Origin: Halieaceae bacterium
GTDB taxonomy: Bacteria > Pseudomonadota > Gammaproteobacteria > Pseudomonadales > Halieaceae
DNA length: 7,397 bases
Direction: 5' to 3'
Assembly: GCA_011524755.1 (NCBI GenBank)
Contig: WTJR01000169.1
Location: 1 to 7,397, forward strand
Part shown: piece after piece, positions 1 to 5,718 of the stretch
Position numbering within the stretch: the stretch's first letter is position 1
Layout: each line of letters begins with the position of its first letter
The notes under the pieces: model-generated
What the model was told of the DNA's origin: nothing
What the model saw: the letters and a program-made list of their open reading frames with translations, nothing else
Database searches by the model: none
Translations under genes and position numbers: made by a program

Positions 1-183
1 CCAATCCTCAGTCGATAAGGGCGGCATCACTCCCATAATGGGACGCCAATCGACCATGGAGAGACCCGACTCCGTAAGGCGGGTAACCCCCCCGAGTAAA
101 ATCATTCCGAAAATGGTCACGGCACACACCGTCAGCCAGCGGCCGATCAGTTTGTCATCGTGGTTGTGAACTGCTGTTGTCAT
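1..183 (-). CDS. ctaA: Heme A synthase, type 2 COX15/CtaA, N-terminal 61 codons only
   Basis: Reading the minus strand from the ATG at 183-181 gives exactly 61 codons before the left edge, so only the N-terminus is present. Heme A synthase is an integral membrane protein that oxidises the C8 methyl of heme O to the formyl group of heme A for aa3-type cytochrome oxidases. The visible part has a short polar N-terminus, a first membrane helix at about residues 15-34 and then the diagnostic stretch LGGVTRLTESGLSMVDWRP (30-48), followed by a PPLS motif typical of proteobacterial COX15/CtaA rather than the Bacillus type. A purine-rich AGGGGGG (188-194) lies just upstream of the ATG as ribosome binding site. 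The gene is divergent from uup. Partners such as ctaB or cox genes would lie further left but are not visible. Family assignment is firm; function of the whole protein cannot be checked from the fragment. Confidence 0.93.
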   Translation of the reverse strand, partial: MTTAVHNHDDKLIGRWLTVCAVTIFGMILLGGVTRLTESGLSMVDWRPIMGVMPPLSTEDW

Positions 184-219
184 TTTGCCCCCCTAAACGA
201 CGGCGCTAGTTTAACAAAA

Positions 220-250
220 TCGACAGGCAAATCGGGTACTGAAGTACACT
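220..250 (+). promoter_or_regulatory. Candidate promoter for uup
   Basis: TCGACA (220-225) matches the sigma-70 -35 consensus at five of six bases and TACACT (245-250) matches -10 at four of six, with a long 19-bp spacer. Transcription would start near 257, giving a leader of about 20 nt. This is a weak prediction because of the spacer; an upstream start is equally possible. The -10 overlaps the inverted repeats described for 234-273. Confidence 0.3.
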
Positions 251-273
251 CTCGTTTCTGTGAAGGAGTACCC
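234..273 (+). repeat. Overlapping inverted repeats in front of uup
   Basis: GGGTACT (234-240) is the exact reverse complement of AGTACCC (267-273), with 26 bases between. The left arm also forms a compact palindrome, GTACT-GA-AGTAC (236-247), with a nearby second AGTAC. The two pairings share the left arm and are mutually exclusive. The right arm of the long pairing includes the last bases of the uup ribosome binding site. The palindrome could be an operator, or the arms could form alternative mRNA structures if transcription starts upstream of 234. Repeats are seen directly; any function is inference. Confidence 0.45.
262..268 (+). promoter_or_regulatory. Ribosome binding site that fixes the uup start
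   Basis: GAAGGAG lies 8 bases before the ATG at 277. It is the best Shine-Dalgarno match in the window and favours this ATG over the longer open frame beginning with GTG at 160, which would overlap ctaA and encode 39 extra residues with no family counterpart. Confidence 0.85.
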
Positions 274-276
274 ATT

Positions 277-2217
277 ATGACGCTCTTGCGTTTGAGTAAT
301 GCCGAACTGCATTTCGGCACGCAAGTCATTCTCGACAACCTTGATCTCACTATCGCAAAGGGAGAGCGTCTTGGTTTGTTGGGCCGTAATGGTGTTGGAA
401 AAACAACCTTGTTTCGGGTGCTGACGGGCGAACAGCAACTTGATGACGGAGAGCGATGGCTGGATCCCACTGTGAAGCTAGCCCGTTTAGAGCAAGAGCT
501 TCCCATAGAGGGCGATGCGACGGTTTTTGATTGGGTGGCTGGCGGCCTCGATGAGGTCGGTGAGCTACTCGTGGCTTATGCGGAGCTGCTAGGCGCGGAG
601 ACGGACGCCGACTTAGCTCGGATGGCGCGCATTCAGCAGGCGCTGGATACGCATGACGGCTGGTCGCTTCAAAACAGGGTAGAGACGACATTGTCTCAAC
701 TGGGTCTCGACGGCCAGGCCAAACTGCAGGACCTATCAGGCGGGTGGCGTCGACGCGTTGCGCTGGCTCGTGCGCTGGTTTCGGAACCTGACGTCTTACT
801 CCTAGATGAGCCGACAAACCACCTGGACATCCCGACCATCATCTGGCTGGAGCAGCAGCTTCAAACTTTCAGTGGGGCCATCGTGCTGATCACCCACGAC
901 CGGCGATTCCTTCAGGCGATCGCCAATAGGATCGGAGAGTTGGATCGAGGCCTGCTGACGCTATGGGAAGGTAGCTACCGGGAGTTTTTGAAGCATCGAG
1001 CAGAGCAGCTGGCGGCGGAGGCCACGGCGAACGCACTGTTCGATAAAAAACTCGCTCAAGAGGAAGCGTGGATCCGTCAAGGCATCAAAGCACGAAGAAC
1101 GCGCAATGAGGGGCGCGTTCGCCGCCTCAAAGCCATGCGCGAGGATAGAGCGGCTCGCCGAAGCCAAGTAGGCAAAGCAAGCATTTCACTGGAGAACGCC
1201 ACACTCTCGGGAAAATTAGTCGCTGAGGTCAAAGACGCCTCTGTCGCCTACGATGAGCGACCCATCATTACGGGGGTTAATACCATCATCCAACGCGGCG
1301 ATCGCGTTGGCATTGTCGGTCGAAACGGCGCGGGGAAAACAACGCTCATCAAGATGTTACTCGGTGACATTGAGCCATCCACAGGGCAGGTGAAGACAGG
1401 CACAAAACTGCAGGTCGCTTATTCTGATCAGTTAAGGGGCCACTTGGATCCCAATGGAACGCTGATCGACAACATTTGTGGCGGTCAGGAGTTTATCGAA
1501 ATTGACGGCAAGAAGCGTCACGCAATTGGCTATCTAGGCGACTTCCTATTTTCACCAGACCGCGTGAGAGCGCCAACAAAAGTACTCTCCGGTGGAGAGC
1601 GAAACAGGGCTATTTTGGCCAAACTCTTTACTCAACCCGCCAACTTGTTGGTGCTGGATGAGCCCACGAACGATCTCGATATTGAGACACTTGAGCTATT
1701 AGAGGAGGTACTCCTCGAGTTTTCGGGAACGGTCGTTCTCGTAAGTCACGACCGGGACTTTATGGATCGCGTTGTGACAAGCCTCCTAGTCATTGACGAG
1801 CATGGCAACGTAGAGGAGCAAGCAGGCAGTTTTTCTGACTGGGAGGCACGGGGCGGCACCCTACTCAGTACTGTTGATGAGGCCCGAAGCGTCACGAAAG
1901 CTGCAAAACAGAGCCATCAGCCCCAAAATAACAGCCATCAAATCGAAAATAACGCTCATGATTCAAAAGAGCAGCACGCGGCAAAGTCGGCACCGCAAAA
2001 ACGCAAGCTCAGTTACAAAGAACAGCGCGAACTCGATGAGCTTCCTGAACTGATTGCGTCGTTGGAAGAGCAGCAAGCTGAGCTCGAGAGCAAAACCGGT
2101 AGCGCCAACTTTTTTAATGGCGACCCCACCGAGGTCGGCAAAACCCTCGAGCAACTCACGCAAGTCGGCGAGTCGCTTGATAACGCACTGGAGCGGTTAA
2201 TCGAACTCGAGGGCTGA
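277..2217 (+). CDS. uup: ABC-F family ATPase Uup, 646 aa
   Basis: This is a soluble protein with two fused ABC ATPase domains and no membrane segments. Domain 1 has Walker A GRNGVGKTT (36-44), signature LSGGW (153-157), Walker B LLLDEP (174-179) and switch His207. Domain 2 has Walker A GRNGAGKTT (348-356), signature LSGGE (437-441), Walker B LVLDEP (458-463) and His491. An Arg/Lys-rich linker (about 240-310) joins them, the P-site tRNA interaction motif region of ABC-F proteins. A low-complexity H/Q/N-rich tether (about 541-575) leads to a C-terminal coiled coil (about 576-646), the Uup-type DNA-binding domain that separates Uup from EttA and YheS. The LSGGW first signature is also Uup-like, and the length is close to the roughly 635 aa of E. 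coli Uup. Uup proteins act on ribosomes and influence transposon precise excision and branched-DNA tolerance. Both catalytic sites look intact. The gene is probably monocistronic, converging on the aminotransferase gene. Confidence 0.95.
   Translation: MTLLRLSNAELHFGTQVILDNLDLTIAKGERLGLLGRNGVGKTTLFRVLTGEQQLDDGERWLDPTVKLARLEQELPIEGDATVFDWVAGGLDEVGELLVAYAELLGAETDADLARMARIQQALDTHDGWSLQNRVETTLSQLGLDGQAKLQDLSGGWRRRVALARALVSEPDVLLLDEPTNHLDIPTIIWLEQQLQTFSGAIVLITHDRRFLQAIANRIGELDRGLLTLWEGSYREFLKHRAEQLAAEATANALFDKKLAQEEAWIRQGIKARRTRNEGRVRRLKAMREDRAARRSQVGKASISLENATLSGKLVAEVKDASVAYDERPIITGVNTIIQRGDRVGIVGRNGAGKTTLIKMLLGDIEPSTGQVKTGTKLQVAYSDQLRGHLDPNGTLIDNICGGQEFIEIDGKKRHAIGYLGDFLFSPDRVRAPTKVLSGGERNRAILAKLFTQPANLLVLDEPTNDLDIETLELLEEVLLEFSGTVVLVSHDRDFMDRVVTSLLVIDEHGNVEEQAGSFSDWEARGGTLLSTVDEARSVTKAAKQSHQPQNNSHQIENNAHDSKEQHAAKSAPQKRKLSYKEQRELDELPELIASLEEQQAELESKTGSANFFNGDPTEVGKTLEQLTQVGESLDNALERLIELEG
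1899..1961 (+). repeat. Degenerate 21-bp tandem repeat, three units, inside uup
   Basis: Three 21-base units (1899-1919, 1920-1940, 1941-1961) share a core close to AAAATAAC followed by CATCA. Neighbouring units match at about 13 of 21 positions. The period is seven codons, so the frame is kept, and it produces histidines at residues 547, 554 and 561 in contexts QSHQ, NSHQ and NAHD. The repeat lies in the tether between the second ATPase domain and the coiled coil, where length is unlikely to be critical. Confidence 0.5.
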
Positions 2218-2222
2218 CGTCA
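2215..2222. other. Palindrome TGACGTCA formed by two opposing stop codons
   Basis: The uup stop TGA (2215-2217), the 2-bp spacer CG and the complement of the aminotransferase stop TGA (2222-2220) together make the perfect 8-bp palindrome TGACGTCA. There is no intergenic space for a conventional hairpin terminator, so transcripts from both sides must end inside the opposite gene or overlap. Confidence 0.6.
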
Positions 2223-3404
2223 TAGAATGGACGCCACGGCATCCACGACGATATCCATATTGCGATCATTCAATGCCGCAACGTTAATACGCGAAGAATC
2301 CAGCATATAGAGACCACGCTCTTTACGCAGACCCTGAGCCTGCTCAACCGATAAGCCGAGGAACGAGAACATGCCGTTTTCCTTGGCAATAAAGGAGAAA
2401 TCCCGATCGGTCTTCGCCGACAGTTTGTCGGACAACTGTGTCCGCAATGAGATCATGCGGCGGCAGATTTGACTGAGCTCCGCTTCCCACGACGCGCGCA
2501 GTTCGGGCGTGCTTAATACGCGCCCAGCGAGCAAGGCGCCGTGCGCAGGTGGCATGGAGTAGACACGACGAGCCGCACCCAGACCATGGCTCTGGGTCGC
2601 CGCTGCTGTTTGCGTATCTTTACCATAAAACAGGGCAACCCCTGTTCTCTCACGATAGAGCCCCAGGTTCTTCGAACAGGAGGCAGCAACAATCAACTCT
2701 CCTAACCGAGTCGCTAGCAATCGCAAGCCTGCCACATCTTCGGCAAGGCCTTGCCCCATACCCTGATAAGCCAAATCCACGAGTACAGTGAAGCCCTGAG
2801 CGATCGCCATATCAGCAATCACCGACCACTGCTCGAGCGTCAGATCAGCGCCAGACGGGTTGTGACAGCATCCGTGCAAAAGAACCACATCGCCCGGCTT
2901 GGCAGCTTTCAGATCATCAACCATGCCCGAGAAATCAACACCGTGCGAGGCGGGGTCGTAATAGCTGTACGTGGCGAACTTCAAGCCCACCGATCCCATA
3001 AGCGGAATGTGAACGGGCCACGTGGGATTGCTGATCCAAACAGTGGCATCGGGCGATGCCGCGGCCAGCACCTCGGATGCAATTCTCAGCGCACCGCAAC
3101 CGCCGGGCGTCTGGACCGCCGTGATATGCGACCCGTCACCCGCAAGGTCATCACCAAAGACTAGCGTCTTCATTCCTGTCAGATAAGCGATATCGCCAGC
3201 AGCGGGCAGATAGGCCTTGGTGACCTCCTCTGCCACGAGCGCAGCCTGTGCTTGTTTTACTGCCTCAAATACCGGGCAAATACCGTCCTCGTCCATGTAC
3301 ACACCGACCGTCAAATCGATTTTGTCTGGATTTGGGTCCGCACGGCAGGCAGCGGCAAGTCCAAGAATCGGATCGGGAGGAAGTACGGAGAGTTGCTCTA
3401 ACAT
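2220..3404 (-). CDS. tyrB: Class I aromatic amino acid aminotransferase (TyrB/AspC family), 394 aa
   Basis: This is a cytosolic PLP enzyme of the aspartate/aromatic aminotransferase family (I-alpha), which moves amino groups between glutamate or aspartate and phenylpyruvate, 4-hydroxyphenylpyruvate or oxaloacetate. Visible active-site elements include the phosphate-loop region GGCGALR (101-107), NPTWP with Trp128, HNPSG with Asn182, Asp210 and Tyr213, the Schiff-base Lys245 in SCSKNLGLY, Arg253 in RERTG, YSMPPAHGA (282-290) preceded by Arg279 (equivalent to the side-chain carboxylate-binding Arg292 of AspC), and Arg372 in SSRINVA for the alpha-carboxylate. Length matches TyrB/AspC (about 396 aa). 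The usual Thr of the phosphate loop is Cys103 here. The ATG at 3404-3402 follows a modest GAAAGAG. The gene is divergent from cmoA and convergent with uup. Family is certain; the aromatic versus aspartate preference cannot be settled from sequence alone, so the symbol is provisional. Confidence 0.85.
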   Translation of the reverse strand: MLEQLSVLPPDPILGLAAACRADPNPDKIDLTVGVYMDEDGICPVFEAVKQAQAALVAEEVTKAYLPAAGDIAYLTGMKTLVFGDDLAGDGSHITAVQTPGGCGALRIASEVLAAASPDATVWISNPTWPVHIPLMGSVGLKFATYSYYDPASHGVDFSGMVDDLKAAKPGDVVLLHGCCHNPSGADLTLEQWSVIADMAIAQGFTVLVDLAYQGMGQGLAEDVAGLRLLATRLGELIVAASCSKNLGLYRERTGVALFYGKDTQTAAATQSHGLGAARRVYSMPPAHGALLAGRVLSTPELRASWEAELSQICRRMISLRTQLSDKLSAKTDRDFSFIAKENGMFSFLGLSVEQAQGLRKERGLYMLDSSRINVAALNDRNMDIVVDAVASIL

Positions 3405-3436
3405 CGGTGACTCTTTCAGTAAAAAAATGAGGCCGG

Positions 3437-3465
3437 AGTATACGGCAAGGCCGAACTCCCTTAAA
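3437..3465 (-). promoter_or_regulatory. Candidate promoter for the aminotransferase gene
   Basis: On the minus strand TATACT (3442-3437) matches the -10 consensus at five of six bases, and a poor -35, TTTAAG (3465-3460), sits 17 bp upstream. Transcription would begin near 3431, giving a leader of about 27 nt before the ATG at 3404. The leader holds a run of seven U at 3427-3421. Confidence 0.4.
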
Positions 3466-3472
3466 TGCCTGA

Positions 3473-3478
3473 TATTAT
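3473..3478 (+). promoter_or_regulatory. Candidate -10 element for cmoA
   Basis: TATTAT matches -10 at five of six bases, but no good -35 lies upstream (GCCGAA at 3450-3455). If used, transcription would start near 3485, after the upstream ATG at 3465 and before the ATG at 3507, which agrees with the family-based choice of start. It would overlap the -35 of the divergent aminotransferase promoter, so the two promoters could compete. Confidence 0.25.
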
Positions 3479-3506
3479 TCGTCTTAAGCTCAATGACCGA
3501 TCACTT

Positions 3507-4235
3507 ATGACAGACAACGCAACCCCCACTCGTCGAGATACGCTGTTCGCTGAACTGGTGGCGGAACCCTCGACCTTTAGCTTCAATGACGCTGTTGTCG
3601 ATGTCTTTCCGGACATGATTCAGCGATCCGTACCAGGCTACGGTACCGTGGTTCGAATGAGTGGGATCCTGAGTGAACAATACGCTCAGGAAGGAACTCA
3701 TATTTATGACCTAGGGTGCTCCCTGGGCGAGTCCATTCGGTCTGTTGAGACTGCGCTCAATGGTCGCGACTGTCAGCTTGTCGGTGTTGATAACTCGCCG
3801 GCAATGATCAGCAAAGCGCAAGAGATTGACTCGGGTATTACATGGCATCTCGCGGACGTGACAACGCTATCGCTCGAGCGGAGTAGCGTGGTTATCATGA
3901 ACTTCACACTTCAGTTCATCCCTGTAGAACAGCGATTGCCGTTGCTCACCAAAATACGCAAGGCGATGATACCGGGCGGACTCCTCATACTGTCCGAAAA
4001 GCTGACACTACCCGACCCTGATATGGATGCGCTGATGATCGATCTGCATCACGACTTTAAACGATCTCAGGGCTATACCGATCTCGAGATTGCTCGGAAG
4101 CGGGATGCCATTGAAAACGTACTGATTCCGGAGACGGCTGAAATACATACACAGCGCTTAAATGAGGCTGGGTTCTCACGCTCTAGCATTTGGTTCCAGT
4201 GCCTGAATTTTGCCTCTTTTATCGCCATCGCCTGA
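3507..4235 (+). CDS. cmoA: Carboxy-S-adenosyl-L-methionine synthase CmoA, 242 aa
   Basis: CmoA makes carboxy-SAM from SAM and prephenate, releasing phenylpyruvate; CmoB then uses carboxy-SAM to modify U34 of tRNA. The protein has a Rossmann methyltransferase fold. Near-identical family blocks are FPDMIQRSVPGY (34-45), the SAM-binding YDLGCSLG (67-74), VDNSPAM (94-100), NFTLQF (132-137), PGGLLILSEK (156-165), HHDFKRSQGY (181-190) and the C-terminal WFQCLNF (229-235). Arg199, which holds the carboxylate of carboxy-SAM in the E. coli enzyme, is present at the same number. The frame extends upstream to an ATG at 3465, but the family begins with a short tail before RRDTLF, so I choose 3507, giving 242 aa against 247 in E. 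coli. Neither ATG has a clear Shine-Dalgarno sequence. It is the first gene of a cmoA-cmoB operon. Confidence 0.95.
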   Translation: MTDNATPTRRDTLFAELVAEPSTFSFNDAVVDVFPDMIQRSVPGYGTVVRMSGILSEQYAQEGTHIYDLGCSLGESIRSVETALNGRDCQLVGVDNSPAMISKAQEIDSGITWHLADVTTLSLERSSVVIMNFTLQFIPVEQRLPLLTKIRKAMIPGGLLILSEKLTLPDPDMDALMIDLHHDFKRSQGYTDLEIARKRDAIENVLIPETAEIHTQRLNEAGFSRSSIWFQCLNFASFIAIA

Positions 4236-4250
4236 TCGCCACCATCTGAC

Positions 4251-5243
4251 ATGTTTGAGACACCGCCAGAACTCATCGCTGATATCGAAGCCTTCGAGCG
4301 ACGATGGGACGAGACGAGTCTTCGTGACTGGCTCGGGGAGATGCCCGATCAATTCTCTCGAGGCATGTCAGAAAAACGGTTCGGTGACCTACCGCGCTGG
4401 CGAGCTGCCATCGCCGCTCTGCCCTCACTTGAAACAGAGGTCGTCAACCTCGATACCAGTGCCATCACTGCATCCGGTGCGGTGAATGCAGAAAAGCTCA
4501 TGGAACTCGAAACCGCGCTGCGTGGCTTGCACCCCTGGCGAAAAGGGCCTTATTCACTTTTTGGCGTGAACATCGATACCGAATGGCGATCCGACTTTAA
4601 ATGGGATCGACTCGTGCACGCCATCGATTCCCTCGAGGGCCGGCGCGTATTGGACGTCGGTTGTGGCAGCGGTTATCACTGCTGGAGGATGAAAGGTGCT
4701 GGGGCTGCGGAGGTTATTGGCATTGATCCAACCCCATTATTCGTTCTGCAATTTAAAGCAATACAGCGTTACCTGAACATTGATACCGTGCATGTGCTAC
4801 CGCTTGCGCTAGAACAGTTACCGCCGAAACTGAAGGCCTTTGATACCACTTTCTCCATGGGCGTGCTTTACCATCGCCGATCGCCGATCGACCACCTGAC
4901 GGATCTGCGCGACACCCTGGTCTCAGGCGGTCAGCTGGTGTTAGAGACATTGGTGGTAGAGGGTGATGAGGACACCGTATTTGTCCCCCCGGATCGCTAC
5001 GCTCGTATGGGTAATGTCTGGTTTTTACCCAGCCCAGCGGCGCTCATGAAGTGGATGAGCAAGGCAGGATTTGTGGATGTGACCCTGGTTGACGTAAATC
5101 AGACCACGGTAGCCGAGCAGCGCTCGACTGACTGGATGACGTTTTATTCTCTTTCAAACTTTCTCGACAGCACTGATCAAAACAGGACTGTCGAAGGTCA
5201 TCCGGCGCCCATGCGTGCCATCGTCACCGCTCGCTTACCGTAG
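4251..5243 (+). CDS. cmoB: tRNA U34 carboxymethyltransferase CmoB, 330 aa
   Basis: CmoB transfers the carboxymethyl group of carboxy-SAM to 5-hydroxyuridine at tRNA position 34, giving cmo5U, which widens wobble reading to codons ending in G and pyrimidines. The N-terminal part (1-about 90) is the CmoB-specific region, followed by LHPWRKGPY (93-101) with the ligand-binding Lys98 (equivalent to E. coli Lys91), FGVNIDTEWRSDFKWDR (104-120), SAM-fold motif I VLDVGCGSGYH (133-143), IDPTPLF (158-164), GVLYHRRSP (204-212) with Tyr207, and a conserved C-terminal Arg322. Length is close to the 323 aa of E. coli. The ATG lies 15 bp after the cmoA stop with no visible Shine-Dalgarno sequence, so translation is probably coupled to cmoA. 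The stop TAG is 2 bp from the end of the convergent DUF1820 gene. All expected motifs are present. Confidence 0.95.
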   Translation: MFETPPELIADIEAFERRWDETSLRDWLGEMPDQFSRGMSEKRFGDLPRWRAAIAALPSLETEVVNLDTSAITASGAVNAEKLMELETALRGLHPWRKGPYSLFGVNIDTEWRSDFKWDRLVHAIDSLEGRRVLDVGCGSGYHCWRMKGAGAAEVIGIDPTPLFVLQFKAIQRYLNIDTVHVLPLALEQLPPKLKAFDTTFSMGVLYHRRSPIDHLTDLRDTLVSGGQLVLETLVVEGDEDTVFVPPDRYARMGNVWFLPSPAALMKWMSKAGFVDVTLVDVNQTTVAEQRSTDWMTFYSLSNFLDSTDQNRTVEGHPAPMRAIVTARLP

Positions 5244-5245
5244 CC

Positions 5246-5596
5246 TTAGTCCTCTGATGATGCGCTTGACGTCATATTGGGCGTCAGTGGGAAATTTGCA
5301 ATTTTGCCCGAGTCCCCGCCTTCACTGACCTTCGCAGCACCCTGCTTGTCTACCTCATCAATGCGGATAATCGATTGCATTGGAATGTAGCTTCGCTTCA
5401 CGCCTGAAAACTCGGACTTGAGCTTCTCTTCGCCCGGATCAACCAAAATTGCCGAGCGTTCGCCAAACAGCATCTCCTCAACTTCCACGAAGCCCCACAT
5501 ATCGCTCTGATAGATGTGTTTTGCGTAGACCTCAAAGATCTGTTTACCGTTATGAAAAATGATTTTGTAGACCGGTTGGTTCGACATAGTGCTCAT
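5246..5596 (-). CDS. DUF1820 family protein, 116 aa
   Basis: This small cytosolic protein has no signal peptide or membrane segment. It matches the gammaproteobacterial DUF1820 family as I recall it: YKIIFHNGKQIFEVYAK (10-26), the acidic VEVEEMLFGER (37-47), then LVDPGEEKLKSEF (51-63) and GVKRSYIPMQSIIRIDEVDK (65-84). The last 30 residues are low in complexity and rich in Ser, Gly and Asp. The family has no established function that I know of. It lies divergent from miaB, an arrangement I recall from Pseudomonas, and the conserved 'IPMQSIIRIDEV' portion resembles that of small regulators or binding modules only loosely, so I make no functional call. Start is either 5596 (used here) or the in-frame ATG at 5587, which begins MSNQPVYK and may be the truer family start. 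Upstream ribosome binding sequences are weak for both. Confidence 0.88.
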   Translation of the reverse strand: MSTMSNQPVYKIIFHNGKQIFEVYAKHIYQSDMWGFVEVEEMLFGERSAILVDPGEEKLKSEFSGVKRSYIPMQSIIRIDEVDKQGAAKVSEGGDSGKIANFPLTPNMTSSASSED

Positions 5597-5681
5597 GTTG
5601 TTCCGATGTGGGCGAGCGATGCTACCACTTTTGCCAAAATTCGAAAGGCTTTCGGGGAGGCCAATTCCCTATGTACGACGG

Positions 5682-5687
5682 TATAAT
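5682..5687 (+). promoter_or_regulatory. Perfect -10 element for miaB
   Basis: TATAAT occurs 31 bases before the miaB TTG, so transcription would start near 5694 and leave a leader of about 25 nt. The -35 position (GGCCAA at 5659-5664 with a 17-bp spacer) is poor and there is no TG extension, so an activator or another sigma contact may help. The 5597-5718 region also has to hold the promoter of the divergent DUF1820 gene, for which I see no clear elements. Confidence 0.5.
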
Positions 5688-5718
5688 AGCGCGTTACTGA
5701 TCTTTCGAGCACACGCAA

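Noticed and set aside
160..276. N-terminal extension of uup from GTG at 160
   Set aside because: It overlaps the ctaA start on the other strand, encodes 39 residues without family resemblance, and a strong ribosome binding site precedes ATG 277.
350..817. 155-aa open frame on the minus strand inside uup
   Set aside because: It is fully covered by strongly conserved Uup ATPase sequence; composition is Arg/Pro-rich as expected of an antisense shadow.
2751..3164. 137-aa open frame on the plus strand inside the aminotransferase gene
   Set aside because: It is antisense to the conserved PLP-binding core, with no recognisable domain.
3421..3452. Possible terminator on the minus strand: GC-rich short repeats followed by seven T
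   Set aside because: The stem is only 4 bp and it overlaps the likely -10 of the aminotransferase gene, so it belongs to the promoter and leader.
3465..3506. cmoA starting at the earlier ATG 3465
   Set aside because: The extra 14 residues are not typical of CmoA, there is no ribosome binding site, and the best -10 candidate would start transcription after it.
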